DNA of 31,502 nucleotides from CAZCJA01 sp964499015 (GCA_964499015.1 CAZCJA010000022.1:1-31502), one strand, 5' to 3'; counted from the stretch's first letter, positions 21,442 through 30,659 are shown. Program-made: numbers and translations. Notes: generated from the sequence alone by a model not told the origin.

Positions 21442-22203
21442 ATGAAAAAACGATTTATTTTTGCGCTGCTCGCTTTGGTCGTCGCGGGCTGCATTCCGTT
21501 GACGCTGCCGCTCGAAGACGGCAATCCCAAATGGGGCGTGGACATCACCTGGCACGGACATTCCTGCTTTACCCTGCGCGACAGTTTGGGCCGCACGATC
21601 GTGATCGATCCGTTCGACGAGACTGTCGGCTACGGGCAGCTTAGCCTGAGGGCCGACGCGGTACTGGTCAGCCACCATCATTTTGATCACGATAATCTGC
21701 GCGCGGTGCGCGCGCGCCTGCGCAGTTTGGATTACATGGAAAGCACCGGCACGCTGTCCGTTGCGGTGGGGATTAACGTCACCGGTATTGCCTCATCGCA
21801 CGATAACGAAGGCGGAGGGGTCCACGGGCCGAACGTGATCTATAAATTTACCCTCGGCGGGCTGAATATCGTGCACCTTGGGGACCTTGGCCAAGATGTA
21901 TTAACATCCGCCCAGCTGAAACAAATCGGTCCCGTGGACGTACTTTTTGTGCCGGTGGGTGGAGTGACGTCCTTGGACGCGAACCAAGCGAAGAACGTGG
22001 TGGAGCAGCTGCGTCCGCGGGCCGTGTTTCCGATGCATTACGGGGACATTCGTTTTTACCGTCTCGCGCCGGTGGCCGCGTTCATGAGCTTGTTCGATGA
22101 GGCCGACCGGCGCGTTCTTGAGGAGCCGACGGTGCGGTTGCGCCAGTCGGAATTGTTGCAAAAGCCGGTCGTGTACAAACTGACATCCATCCAAACCAAC
22201 TAA
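21442..22203 (+). CDS. Metallo-beta-lactamase-fold lipoprotein (UPF0173-like)
   Basis: A 253-residue protein with a lipoprotein signal (MKKRFIFALLALVVAGC; Cys 17 would be lipidated). The metal-dependent hydrolase core has the first strand ITWHGHSCFTL, the zinc motif HHHFDHDN, the later HLGDLGQ, and VFPMHYGD near the end. This matches the UPF0173/UlaG-like branch, whose substrates are mostly unknown. It would sit on the periplasmic side of a membrane, unlike the cytoplasmic UPF0173 proteins. It starts 5 nt after hemB without a Shine-Dalgarno sequence and ends 10 nt before the glycoside hydrolase gene. Confidence 0.87.
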   Translation: MKKRFIFALLALVVAGCIPLTLPLEDGNPKWGVDITWHGHSCFTLRDSLGRTIVIDPFDETVGYGQLSLRADAVLVSHHHFDHDNLRAVRARLRSLDYMESTGTLSVAVGINVTGIASSHDNEGGGVHGPNVIYKFTLGGLNIVHLGDLGQDVLTSAQLKQIGPVDVLFVPVGGVTSLDANQAKNVVEQLRPRAVFPMHYGDIRFYRLAPVAAFMSLFDEADRRVLEEPTVRLRQSELLQKPVVYKLTSIQTN

Positions 22204-22213
22204 AAGAGGAACC

Positions 22214-24190
22214 ATGAATTCATTGATCCGCGCATCCGTTTCGTTTTGTCTGATCGCGGCGCTCAACGCGCCGGCCTTCGCCAAGTCCCGCCCCGTGAGC
22301 CGCTCGGAAATCATCCCGCCGCCGCATCCGCTCAAGCTTGCGTTTCCCGGGATAAAAGGCGCAGTCGAGTATGAGAAGTACGGAACGTTTGAAGGTGTCG
22401 GCACCGCCAATTACAAATTCACCATTACCGATAAAGAAGGTTTGGGCAAAGCCGTCGGCGAAGGAATCTTTCCGAACTTTCAGGCCGCCAAAGACCCCCG
22501 CTACAAAGCCTTGTTGAAAGAAGGCAAGCTCCAGGGAAAACATTGGAATTTCGTCGACATTCGCGACGTCGAATTGGCGTTCTACAAATGGGCGACCGCC
22601 GCCGAAGACCAGGGCGTGAAGCAGTTCTATATCGCCATGATGCTTGAGCGCGCGGGTTTGATCGAGGAATCGATCAAGGCGTATTACGCGACCGCCGTGC
22701 ATTTCCCGAAAAGCATTTCGTACACCTATTACAAAACGCCGTGGTATGTGGGGCCGGTCGCATTGGACCGCGTGACGCATCTTTTGCGCCGTCACCCGAA
22801 AATCAAAATGGAACTCATCGGCGGCAAGATTTCGATTGAGGGCCGTTACGACAACGATCTGAAAAACGACGTCTTCGTCATCGATCCCGGAAAATTGGTC
22901 AATGTTAAGAGGCGCACCGAAGCCAAACCGATCGACGTCTCGAAACTCGAGGTCATTAAAACGGTCGGCGGCCCGAAAATTCAGCTCAAGCAATATGCGA
23001 ACAAACACTGGCAGCTGTTTGTCGACGGCAAACCCTTTATGATGAAAGCGATAACGTATTCGCTCGCGCCGGCGGGCAAAAGCCCCGACCGCGGCACATG
23101 GAATGTGTCGAAAGATTGGCAGCTTTTGGATTCCAATAAGAACGGCATCCACGACGGTTTCTTTGAATCGTTCATAGATAAAAACGGCAACAACAAACGC
23201 GATGCCGACGAGCCCGTGGTTGGCGACGCCAAACTATTGAAAGATTTGGGCGCCAACACCCTGCGCGCCTATCATCACGTCTACGACAAAGAACTTTTCC
23301 GCAAACTGCACAAAGAGTACGGCTTCTATGTCTTGTGCGGCGATTTGATCGGCATGTACACGGTGGGCTCCGGCGCCGCGTGGACCGAAGGCACCGATTA
23401 CCGCAACGCCAAGCACCAAAAAAACATGCTCGACAGCGTGCGTTCCATGGTGACCGATCTTAAAGACGAGCCCTACATTCTTATGTGGGTTCTCGGGAAC
23501 GAGAACGTTTACGGCAACCAGAACACGGCGGGCAAAGACCCGGACGCTTTTTTTGAATTCGTAAACCAAGCGGCGAAACTGATCCGCGAGCTCGACCCGA
23601 CGCGCCCGATCGTCGTCTCCAACGGCGATTTCCTTCATCTCGACGTAATGGCGAAGAAAGCACCCGAAATCGACGTGGTTGGGGCCAACGCCTACCGCGG
23701 CGAGCATGGTTTCGGCCGCCATTTCTTTTCCGCGGTCCAAGACATGATGGACAAGCCGGTGATGGTCACCGAGTACGGCGTCTCCGCGTACGCGGAAGGG
23801 TATTCTCCGGACGAAGTGGCGGCGTTTCAGGCGCTGTACCTGGCCAACAACTGGGAAGACTTTGAAGCCAACGCCGCGGGCCGCGGCGTCGGCAACGCCC
23901 TTGGGGGCGTTTTGTTCGAGTACACCGACGAATGGTGGAAAGCAAACTCCGACCTGCCCGATTACGTGCAGAAAGAGCGAGCTGATTGGTATTCCCGGCA
24001 TTCCGCGATTTACAAAGACCTGCAGCCGCACCGCCACGACATCGTGCCGCAGTTCGGCTTCCCATTTTTGGACGGTTGGAGCTACGAAGAGTGGCTGGGC
24101 ATTGTGGATGTGGGCGACGGCTCGAACAGCGAGTTCGTGCGCAAGCCCCGTCCCGCGTACTACCAGATGAAAAAAATGTGGGGGAAATGA
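22214..24190 (+). CDS. Secreted glycoside hydrolase, GH2/GH-A clan catalytic barrel, with EF-hand-like Ca loops
   Basis: A 658-residue exported protein with a signal peptide (about residues 1-23, ending AFA). An N-terminal helical region (about 100-200; DQGVKQFYIAMMLERAGL) looks TPR-like. A clan GH-A TIM barrel follows, with acid/base E430 in WVLGNEN and nucleophile E520 in VTEYGVSAY. Between them lie TRPIVVSNGD and VVGANAYRG, as in GH2 beta-glycosidases. Near the barrel's start are two consecutive EF-hand-like loops: DSNKNGIHDG from D306, and DKNGNNKRDADE from D322. The usual GH2 sugar-binding domain is not evident. The substrate is unknown; a periplasmic or secreted role is likely. Its stop overlaps the signal peptidase start (ATGA). 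Confidence 0.85.
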   Translation: MNSLIRASVSFCLIAALNAPAFAKSRPVSRSEIIPPPHPLKLAFPGIKGAVEYEKYGTFEGVGTANYKFTITDKEGLGKAVGEGIFPNFQAAKDPRYKALLKEGKLQGKHWNFVDIRDVELAFYKWATAAEDQGVKQFYIAMMLERAGLIEESIKAYYATAVHFPKSISYTYYKTPWYVGPVALDRVTHLLRRHPKIKMELIGGKISIEGRYDNDLKNDVFVIDPGKLVNVKRRTEAKPIDVSKLEVIKTVGGPKIQLKQYANKHWQLFVDGKPFMMKAITYSLAPAGKSPDRGTWNVSKDWQLLDSNKNGIHDGFFESFIDKNGNNKRDADEPVVGDAKLLKDLGANTLRAYHHVYDKELFRKLHKEYGFYVLCGDLIGMYTVGSGAAWTEGTDYRNAKHQKNMLDSVRSMVTDLKDEPYILMWVLGNENVYGNQNTAGKDPDAFFEFVNQAAKLIRELDPTRPIVVSNGDFLHLDVMAKKAPEIDVVGANAYRGEHGFGRHFFSAVQDMMDKPVMVTEYGVSAYAEGYSPDEVAAFQALYLANNWEDFEANAAGRGVGNALGGVLFEYTDEWWKANSDLPDYVQKERADWYSRHSAIYKDLQPHRHDIVPQFGFPFLDGWSYEEWLGIVDVGDGSNSEFVRKPRPAYYQMKKMWGK

Positions 24191-24693
24191 AGCGGCTTTT
24201 ATTTCTCCTTCTGCTGGGAGCCATCGGGGCGTTTTTTGTCCGGGGATTTTTGATCGAAGGGATTTATCTGGCGTCGGATTCGATGGCGCCCACGCTCAAC
24301 ACCAACGACCACGTGCTGGTCAACAAGGCCGCGTACTTGTTTAAGAGCCCGCAGCACGGTGAAATCGTCCTTTTGAAGGTGCCGCAAATCCCGGATAAAG
24401 AATTGGTTAAACGCGTGATCGCCGTCGGGGGCGACCAGATTGAGATCCGGCGCAAAACCGTTTATCTGAACGGCAAAAAACTGGACGAGTCGTATGCGCG
24501 CTTTGATAAGCCGGACGTGATGTTCAAAGGCGATAACATCGATGCGCTGCAGATTCCCAAGGGCTACGTGTTCGTGATGGGCGATAATCGCGATTTTTCC
24601 GGCGACTCGCGCGATTGGAAGGCCGCGAGCGGCGATTGGTCGCCGTACGTGCCGGTGCGCGCGGTGAAAGGAAAAATAATTCTCAATAAATAA
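24187..24693 (+). CDS. lepB: Signal peptidase I
   Basis: Cleaves Sec and Tat signal peptides at the outer face of the inner membrane. It has 168 residues, a short form with one N-terminal membrane helix (LLFLLLLGAIGAFFV). The catalytic dyad is S32 in ASDSMAPTL and K75 in ELVKRVIAVGGDQI. Box E, VMGDNRDFSGDSRDW, is present. The start at 24187 gives a 4-nt ATGA overlap with the glycoside hydrolase; a longer frame upstream lies inside that gene and is not needed. It may be one of several signal peptidases in the genome. Confidence 0.92.
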   Translation: MKRLLFLLLLGAIGAFFVRGFLIEGIYLASDSMAPTLNTNDHVLVNKAAYLFKSPQHGEIVLLKVPQIPDKELVKRVIAVGGDQIEIRRKTVYLNGKKLDESYARFDKPDVMFKGDNIDALQIPKGYVFVMGDNRDFSGDSRDWKAASGDWSPYVPVRAVKGKIILNK

Positions 24694-24701
24694 GGAAAGG
24701 T

Positions 24702-25256
24702 ATGGGCGTTGCCGATAAAAACATCATGAAGACCGGAGCCAAGGCTCCCGATTTCGCGAACTTGCCCGGCGTGGACGGCAAGGTTTACGCGCTCGCCGAT
24801 TTCGCCGGCGCCAAAGCGCTGGTCATTTTTTTTAGCTGCAACCACTGCCCTTATGTTCAGGCCTACGAAGACCGTGTGATGGTCCTGCAGAAAGAATTTA
24901 AAGCAAAAGGCGTCGAATTTATCGCCATCAATTCCAACGACGCGGAGAATTATCCGGATGACAACTTCGACAACATGGTTAAGCGTGCCCGGGAACGAAA
25001 GTTTAATTTCACCTATTTGCGCGACGACAGCCAGGCCGTTGCCAAGGCGTATGGAGCGTCGCACACGCCGCATTTGTTTGTTTTCGACGAAAATCGTCAG
25101 CTGGCCTACACCGGACGCATTGACGACAACTGGCAGGAGCCCGCGAAGGTGACGCATCACTATTTGAAAGATGTTTTGACCGCGCTGACTTCCGGCCGCG
25201 CGCCCGAACTGAAGGAAACCTTCGCGATCGGGTGCACCATCAAGTGGAAAAATTAA
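24702..25256 (+). CDS. Redoxin / PRX-like thioredoxin-fold protein
   Basis: A 184-residue AhpC/TSA-type thioredoxin-fold protein of the PRX-like group defined by a CNHCPYV motif (C46, C49). Other family marks are GAKAPDFANLPGVDGKVYAL, INSNDAENYPDD, YGASHTPHLFVFD, YTGRIDDNW, and the terminal IGCTIKW with another Cys. It is probably a cytoplasmic thiol oxidoreductase or peroxidase; there is no signal peptide. AAGGAAAGG just upstream supports ATG 24702, though an internal ATG at residue 9 would also keep the whole fold. It is followed within 4 nt by hemL. Confidence 0.9.
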   Translation: MGVADKNIMKTGAKAPDFANLPGVDGKVYALADFAGAKALVIFFSCNHCPYVQAYEDRVMVLQKEFKAKGVEFIAINSNDAENYPDDNFDNMVKRARERKFNFTYLRDDSQAVAKAYGASHTPHLFVFDENRQLAYTGRIDDNWQEPAKVTHHYLKDVLTALTSGRAPELKETFAIGCTIKWKN

Positions 25257-25260
25257 CCGC

Positions 25261-26553
25261 GTGAACATTCAAAAATCAGAAAACCTTTTTAAAGAAGCGC
25301 GCCGCCATCTGGTCGGCGGTGTTAATTCGCCCGTGCGCGCGTTCGGCGCCGTCGGCGGCACGCCGCGTTTTATCGCCAAGGCGGCCGGCGCGACGCTCAC
25401 GGATGTCGACGGCAACGACTACATCGATTTTGTCGGCTCCTGGGGCCCGATGATTTTCGGGCACAACCCCGCGCCGGTGGCGGCCGCGGTGCGCAAAGCG
25501 GCGAAGAACGGTTTTTCATTCGGTGCCTGCACGGCTGGCGAAGCGGAGCTCGCCGCTTTAATTAAAGAAGCAATGCCGTCGATTGAGCTCGTGCGCTTCA
25601 CCAGCTCCGGCACGGAAGCGACCATGTCGGCCCTGCGCTTGGCCCGCGCGGTCACCAAGCGCGACCGTATTGTTAAATTTGAAGGCGGCTACCACGGCCA
25701 TTCGGACGGCCTCTTGGTTGCGGCCGGTTCGGGCGCCACCACGTTCGGCGTGCCCTCCAGCGCCGGCGTTCCTGAATTTCTCGCCCGCAACACGTGGGTG
25801 CTTCCGTACAACGACGCCGACGCGCTCGAGCATATTTTTCGCACGCAGGGACCGAACATCGCCGCCGTCATCATGGAGCCGGTTTGCGGCAACATGGGCG
25901 TGGTGGAGCCGCTGCCCATTTTCTTGAAAACGCTGCGCGCGCTGACGAAGAAACACGGGGCGCTGCTCGTGTTCGACGAAGTGATGACGGGTTTCCGCGT
26001 GGATTTCGGCGGCGCGCAAAAGCTTTACAACATTCAGCCGGATCTGACGTGCCTCGGCAAAATCATCGGCGGTGGCTTTCCCGTGGGCGCGGTCGGCGGC
26101 AGTAAAGTCCTCATGGAAAATTTTTCGCCGGTCGGCCCCGTTTATCAGGCCGGCACGTTGTCCGGCAATCCCGTGGCCATGGCTGCAGGCCTGGCTACGC
26201 TGAAGGAACTGAAGAGGAAAAAGCCGTATGCCGATCTCAATAAGCGCACGGCAGATTTGGCCGCGTTTATCCGCGCGTCAGCCGAGGAATTAAAAGTTCC
26301 CGTGCAGGTGAACCAGGTGGGCTCCATGTTCACGGTGTTCTTCAACGACCAGCCGGTGAATAATTATTTCACGGCGACGTTGTCGGACACGGCCCGGTTC
26401 GGCAAATTTTTCAACGCGCTTTTGGAAAACGGCGTGTACATGCCGCCGTCACAGTACGAGGCGGCGTTCGTGTCGACCGCACACACCGACGCGGTGATGA
26501 GCAAGGCAAAAGCCGCGTTCAAAGAAGCGCTCAAGGCGGCCAAGGGAAAATGA
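25261..26553 (+). CDS. hemL: Glutamate-1-semialdehyde 2,1-aminomutase
   Basis: PLP enzyme that turns glutamate-1-semialdehyde into 5-aminolevulinate, the C5 route to heme. It has 430 residues and a GTG start at 25261. The N-terminal LVGGVNSPVRAF, the FTSSGTEATMSALRLAR segment, the KFEGGYHGHSDGLLV motif, EPVCGNMG, the FDEVMTGFR strand, and PLP-binding K267 in CLGKIIGGGFPVGAVGG identify it. The presence of HemL shows the C5 pathway; hemA is not in the window. The stop overlaps the next start (ATGA). Confidence 0.97.
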   Translation: MNIQKSENLFKEARRHLVGGVNSPVRAFGAVGGTPRFIAKAAGATLTDVDGNDYIDFVGSWGPMIFGHNPAPVAAAVRKAAKNGFSFGACTAGEAELAALIKEAMPSIELVRFTSSGTEATMSALRLARAVTKRDRIVKFEGGYHGHSDGLLVAAGSGATTFGVPSSAGVPEFLARNTWVLPYNDADALEHIFRTQGPNIAAVIMEPVCGNMGVVEPLPIFLKTLRALTKKHGALLVFDEVMTGFRVDFGGAQKLYNIQPDLTCLGKIIGGGFPVGAVGGSKVLMENFSPVGPVYQAGTLSGNPVAMAAGLATLKELKRKKPYADLNKRTADLAAFIRASAEELKVPVQVNQVGSMFTVFFNDQPVNNYFTATLSDTARFGKFFNALLENGVYMPPSQYEAAFVSTAHTDAVMSKAKAAFKEALKAAKGK

Positions 26554-27548
26554 AGCCCGGGCAAGACGTGTTGTGGCTTTCGGAAGCGGACGTGTCCGCG
26601 CTTCTCACGATGAAAGAAGCGCTGCAGGTCGTGGAGAATGCGTTCGCGCTTTATGGCCGCGGCGAGGTGGATTTGCCGCCAAAAGTGTATCTGGATTTTA
26701 AACCGTACGGCGGCGATTTGCGCGCAATGCCCGTTTACGTTAAGGGTTCGGAGCCGGCGGCCGGCGTAAAAATCGTCAATTCCAACGCCGCCAACCCGGA
26801 GCGCGGTTTACCGGCGGTCTCCGGCATCGTCGTTTACAACGATCCGAAGACCGGCATGCCGCTCGGTGTTTTCGCCGCGGGCAATTTGACCGGCCTGCGC
26901 ACCGGCGCGGGAGGCGGCGTGGCCGCCAAATACATGGCGCGGCCCGAATCCAGCTCCGTTGGGCTCGTGGGCTGCGGCAAACAGGCGCGCACTCAGCTTG
27001 AGGCGCTTCTCGAACTCTTTAAAATCAACAAAGTGATGGTCTGGGGCAAAACGCTGACCGAAGCGGAGGCGTTCTGCCAAAGCGTGAAGCCTTTGGTCAG
27101 CGGCGCGCTCACCGCTCATGCGCGCGTTGAAGACGTTTGCGGCGTGGATATTTTGGTGACCACAACTCCCGTGCGGACGCCGCTGGTGAAAGCGGGCTGG
27201 GTAAAACCGGGCACGCACATCAACGCGATCGGCGCGGACGCGCCCGGCAAACAGGAACTGGACCCGGAGCTTTTGAAAAAGGCCAAAGTGGTCGTCGACG
27301 ATTGGACCCAAGCCTCTCACGCAGGGGAAATTAACAATGCGGTGGCGGCTGGGGAATTTACGGATAAAAATTTAACGGCGCAGTTAGGCGACATCGTCAT
27401 CAAAAAGAAAACCGCGCGCACCTCGGCGCAAGACATCACGATTTTCGATTCCACGGGGCTCGCTTTGCAGGACATTACGGTCGCGCGTTACTTGTATGTG
27501 AAGGCCGAAAAACTAAATAAAGGTCAGGTGCTAAAACTCAATGGTTGA
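26550..27548 (+). CDS. Ornithine cyclodeaminase / mu-crystallin family protein
   Basis: A 332-residue NAD(P)-binding protein of the ornithine cyclodeaminase/mu-crystallin family, which also includes archaeal alanine dehydrogenase and ketimine reductases. The visible core is KVYLDF, GVKIVNSNAANPERGLP, FAAGNLTGLRTGAGGGVAAK, the dinucleotide loop VGLVGCGKQARTQL, INAIGADAPGKQELD, VVDDWTQASHAGE, and IFDSTGLALQD. The specific activity cannot be chosen; alanine dehydrogenase or a ketimine reductase is as likely as ornithine cyclodeaminase. It lies between hemL (4-nt overlap) and DUF1015 (8-nt overlap). Confidence 0.88.
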   Translation: MKPGQDVLWLSEADVSALLTMKEALQVVENAFALYGRGEVDLPPKVYLDFKPYGGDLRAMPVYVKGSEPAAGVKIVNSNAANPERGLPAVSGIVVYNDPKTGMPLGVFAAGNLTGLRTGAGGGVAAKYMARPESSSVGLVGCGKQARTQLEALLELFKINKVMVWGKTLTEAEAFCQSVKPLVSGALTAHARVEDVCGVDILVTTTPVRTPLVKAGWVKPGTHINAIGADAPGKQELDPELLKKAKVVVDDWTQASHAGEINNAVAAGEFTDKNLTAQLGDIVIKKKTARTSAQDITIFDSTGLALQDITVARYLYVKAEKLNKGQVLKLNG

Positions 27549-28809
27549 TATTCTTCCTTTCCGCGCCCTGCGCAAATCGGGCAAAAAATTCGACGATCAA
27601 TCCGATTTCATTTGTCCGCCGTATGACGTGATCTCCCCGGCCGAACGCGCCGCGATGGTCAAACGCTCGCCGGACAGCATCATTCAGCTGGAGTTGCCCG
27701 AAGGCGACGGCCCGGCAAAATACGACAACGCCGCCAAATTGATTCGCCAATGGAAAACCAGCGGCGTGATGCAGCGCGATCGCATGCCGTCGTTCTACGT
27801 TCTGGAAACGACGTTTAAAATCAGCGACCCGTTCGCGCCGAAGACGGTGATGAAGCGCTACGGCGTGCTCACGGCGCTCCGGTTGGAAACGCCCGGCCGC
27901 GGCGCGGTGCGCCCCCATGAGAAAACGCTGCCCAAAGCCAAGGAAGACCGGCTGAACCTGCTGAAAGCGGTGCACACAAACGTCAGCCCCATTTTTGGTT
28001 TGTTCTTCGATAAGAAAAACGAATGGAAAAAATGGCTGGCCTCCGCCACCAAGGGAAAACCGCTGGCCACCGGAAAGGAAAAGAAAGATTTAAGCCATCG
28101 TCTGTGGAAAGTCGACGATGCCGGCCTGCAGAAAAAATTGATCTCTCTGCTCAAAGGCAAAGAACTTTTTATTGCCGACGGCCACCATCGCTACGAAGTT
28201 GCTTGGGCGTACAAGGAAAGCCGGCTTGGAAGCGCGCCGGCCGCGGGCGGCGAGGCGTGGAATTACGTGATGACGTACGTGTGCCCGATGGAAGAGAAGG
28301 GTTTGCTTATGCTGCCGACGCATCGTCTTGTTAAGTCCGCGATGTCGGAGCAGGAATGGACGACGCATCTCGAAAAGTTTTTTAACCTGAAGCCGGTGAA
28401 AGACGTGGCCGCGATTATCAAAACGCTTTCCGCCACGAATCGCGAAGGCCGCGTGCTCGGCTGGCTCACCGCCAAAAATGCGTATTTGCTCACGCTCAAG
28501 AAGGAAATTTCCATCGATCGCTGTTTGGGCAATCGCCCTGCTGCGCTCTGCGAATTGGACGTGATCCTTCTGCACGATCTCGCGCTCGGCGACGGCAAAG
28601 AAATTATTTATTCCCGCGATCTGAAAGAAATCAAAGACAAAGTCTCGTCTGATCCGTCTTGGAGCTGCTTCTTCCTGGCGTCGCCGGGCGTGGCCTCGCT
28701 GGCGCGGGTGTCACAGGCGGGCGAAGTGATGCCGCCGAAGACCACGTACTTCTATCCGAAAGTGCCCACCGGCTTCACCACGATGCCCCTCGATCAAACG
28801 CTCCCATGA
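27541..28809 (+). CDS. DUF1015 family protein
   Basis: A 422-residue protein of the DUF1015 family. Marks are the N-terminal PFRALRKS, ICPPYDVISPAER, SPDSIIQLELPEGD, FYVLETTF, GAVRPHEKTLPKAKEDR, and FIADGHHRYEVAWAYKE; all are strongly conserved in the family. Some DUF1015 proteins have been linked to serine metabolism (a relation to ADP- or ATP-dependent serine kinases has been proposed), but no serA or serC is in this window. It overlaps the cyclodeaminase-family gene by 8 nt and cvpA by 4 nt. Confidence 0.9.
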   Translation: MVDILPFRALRKSGKKFDDQSDFICPPYDVISPAERAAMVKRSPDSIIQLELPEGDGPAKYDNAAKLIRQWKTSGVMQRDRMPSFYVLETTFKISDPFAPKTVMKRYGVLTALRLETPGRGAVRPHEKTLPKAKEDRLNLLKAVHTNVSPIFGLFFDKKNEWKKWLASATKGKPLATGKEKKDLSHRLWKVDDAGLQKKLISLLKGKELFIADGHHRYEVAWAYKESRLGSAPAAGGEAWNYVMTYVCPMEEKGLLMLPTHRLVKSAMSEQEWTTHLEKFFNLKPVKDVAAIIKTLSATNREGRVLGWLTAKNAYLLTLKKEISIDRCLGNRPAALCELDVILLHDLALGDGKEIIYSRDLKEIKDKVSSDPSWSCFFLASPGVASLARVSQAGEVMPPKTTYFYPKVPTGFTTMPLDQTLP

Positions 28810-29390
28810 CCTGGATTGACGCGATCATTCTGCTCATTTGGATCGTCTTCATTATTGTGGGGACGCGGATGGGCAGTCTCTGGACCGCCGGCTGTTTGAT
28901 CGGCGGTTTTGCGGGAGCGTTCCTCGCGGACTATTACGCCGTGCCCGTCTCGGAGATGATCGGCGGTTTTGCCGGTTCTCAAGCCATCGCCGCGGTTCTT
29001 TTGTTCGTGCTTGGCGTGATTGCCGGAATGATTCCCGGTTGGATTTTGGACAAGTTATCGGCCGCCTTCCTCATGGGGATCGTGAACAGCTTCTTTGGAC
29101 TCGTCACCGGACTGTTGGCCGGTCTCGTCGCGATCTCGCTGATTCTTTTGTGGACCGTGCAGAATTACGAAGAAATCGAAGAGTACCGCGCCTGGCGCCG
29201 CTCCTCCGTGGCCAAACCCCTGCACGCGGCGCTTGAAAACCATTTTGAATCGCACGGCTTTAAGTCCGTTTCATTCTCCAAAATGATCAAGAAGCAGGCG
29301 GGCAAGCGCATCGAACCGTTGGCGGACAAAGCAACCCAAAAGGCGAAAGATTTGTCGGACAACGTGGTGGACCGGCTGAAGAAGGAATAG
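28806..29390 (+). CDS. CvpA family inner-membrane protein
   Basis: A 194-residue protein with four hydrophobic helices in the first ~120 residues: DAIILLIWIVFIIVG, then a GCLIGGFAGAFLADY helix, AIAAVLLFVLGVIAGMI, and FFGLVTGLLAGLVAISLILL. A basic, helical cytoplasmic tail follows. This matches the CvpA/colicin V production family, which in E. coli is needed for colicin V export and envelope tolerance. The start at 28806 gives an ATGA overlap with the DUF1015 stop; the longer frame upstream is a shadow of DUF1015. Confidence 0.82.
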   Translation: MTWIDAIILLIWIVFIIVGTRMGSLWTAGCLIGGFAGAFLADYYAVPVSEMIGGFAGSQAIAAVLLFVLGVIAGMIPGWILDKLSAAFLMGIVNSFFGLVTGLLAGLVAISLILLWTVQNYEEIEEYRAWRRSSVAKPLHAALENHFESHGFKSVSFSKMIKKQAGKRIEPLADKATQKAKDLSDNVVDRLKKE

Positions 29391-30659
29391 TTGGACGCCG
29401 TTTCGTTTCCGTCGGTCCCGAAACAGCCGCTCGATTTCTGGCGCGCTCTGCATGCAAATCCCACGCATGGATTCTTTTTGGGTCCTGCCGTTCCCGAATG
29501 GACCGGCTCGCGTTTGTTTCTTTCCGCTTCGAACCCATCCCGCCTCATCAAGAGCGACGCGGCGCTTCGCGCCGCCTTCGGAAAAAAACGCCCCGCATTT
29601 CGCGCGCCGTTCCTGGTCGGCGTGTTCGGTTTTGAAGCAGGCCGTTTGTTTGACCGGGGCCTCGCGCGCCTGCCGCGCAAAGCAGATCCGCTGTCCTTTC
29701 CTGCCGTTTCCTTCGGCGATTACAGCGACGTGGTCGAGATCGACTATAAAAAACGCCGCACCGCCGTGTGGTCAAATAATCCGAAAATCGTCGCGCGCGT
29801 CAAACAACTCCTCGCGGCCCCGCTCCCGCGTTTTGCGCCCGCGCGCGCCGGACGGTTTAAAATTCCGCCGCTCGCGCGTTTTTCAAGAATGATCGGCGCC
29901 GCCAAAAAAGCCATCGCGGGCGGCGATATTTACCAGGCCAATCTCAGCCTGCGCTTTTCCGCCCCATATCGCGGCGAGCCGTTTTCTCTCTATGAAGCGC
30001 TCAGTCGCCGCAACCCGTCAGCCTACGCGTGTTTAATAAAGATGGGGCCCGAATGGATCGTCAGCACCTCGCCGGAGCTTCTTGTGCGCGTGGAGGCCGG
30101 CCGCGCCGTGACACGCCCCATTGCCGGAACGCGGCCGCGTGGAAAAACCAGCCGCGAAGACAGCCGCCGCCGCGGGCAGCTCTTGGTCTCGCCCAAAGAG
30201 CGCGCCGAACACATTATGCTCGTCGATCTGGAACGCAACGATTTGGGGCGCGTCTGTTCGCCGGGCAGCGTGCGGGTCACCGAGCGGTTTGGCGTCGAGC
30301 GTTATTCGCACGTGATGCATATCGTGTCGGAGGTGCGTGGCAAACTCATGAAAAACAAAAACGCCTACGACGCGCTCAGTGCTCTTTTTCCGGGCGGAAC
30401 AATCACGGGATGCCCGAAAATAAAATCGGTCGAGATCATTCAGGGGCTGGAAGGCGTTTCGCGCGGGCCGTTCTATGGAAGCGCCGGTTTTTTTACCGGG
30501 GATGGCGACGCCGTGTTTAATATTTTGATCCGCACAGCGCTGGTGCGCCGCGGTAAAATTCATGTGCAGGCGGGTGCCGGCATCGTTGCCGATTCGAACG
30601 CCCGCCGGGAATACCGCGAAACGCTGGCCAAGGCCCGCGTGTTATTGGAGTTGGCGTGA
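29391..30659 (+). CDS. pabB: Aminodeoxychorismate synthase component I (PabB-like)
   Basis: Chorismate-binding enzyme of the PabB/TrpE family, here probably making 4-amino-4-deoxychorismate for folate. It has 422 residues with a TTG start at 29391 after AAGGAA. The segment IYQANLSLRF (YQxNLS type) is typical of PabB and unlike TrpE's IQVVPSQ. The rest of the chorismate fold is intact: STSPELLV, GTRPRGKTSRED, VDLERNDLGRV, ALFPGGTITGCPKI and VQAGAGIVADS. A245 replaces the Lys that many PabB proteins carry in PIKGT, a TrpE-like feature. The next gene is a PabC-like enzyme, which supports a folate role. No glutamine amidotransferase subunit (PabA) is in view. Confidence 0.87.
   Translation: MDAVSFPSVPKQPLDFWRALHANPTHGFFLGPAVPEWTGSRLFLSASNPSRLIKSDAALRAAFGKKRPAFRAPFLVGVFGFEAGRLFDRGLARLPRKADPLSFPAVSFGDYSDVVEIDYKKRRTAVWSNNPKIVARVKQLLAAPLPRFAPARAGRFKIPPLARFSRMIGAAKKAIAGGDIYQANLSLRFSAPYRGEPFSLYEALSRRNPSAYACLIKMGPEWIVSTSPELLVRVEAGRAVTRPIAGTRPRGKTSREDSRRRGQLLVSPKERAEHIMLVDLERNDLGRVCSPGSVRVTERFGVERYSHVMHIVSEVRGKLMKNKNAYDALSALFPGGTITGCPKIKSVEIIQGLEGVSRGPFYGSAGFFTGDGDAVFNILIRTALVRRGKIHVQAGAGIVADSNARREYRETLAKARVLLELA

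Noticed and set aside
23986..24186. Upstream extension of the signal peptidase frame
   Set aside because: It is a shadow of the glycoside hydrolase; the ATG at 24187 gives a normal N-terminal membrane helix and an ATGA overlap.
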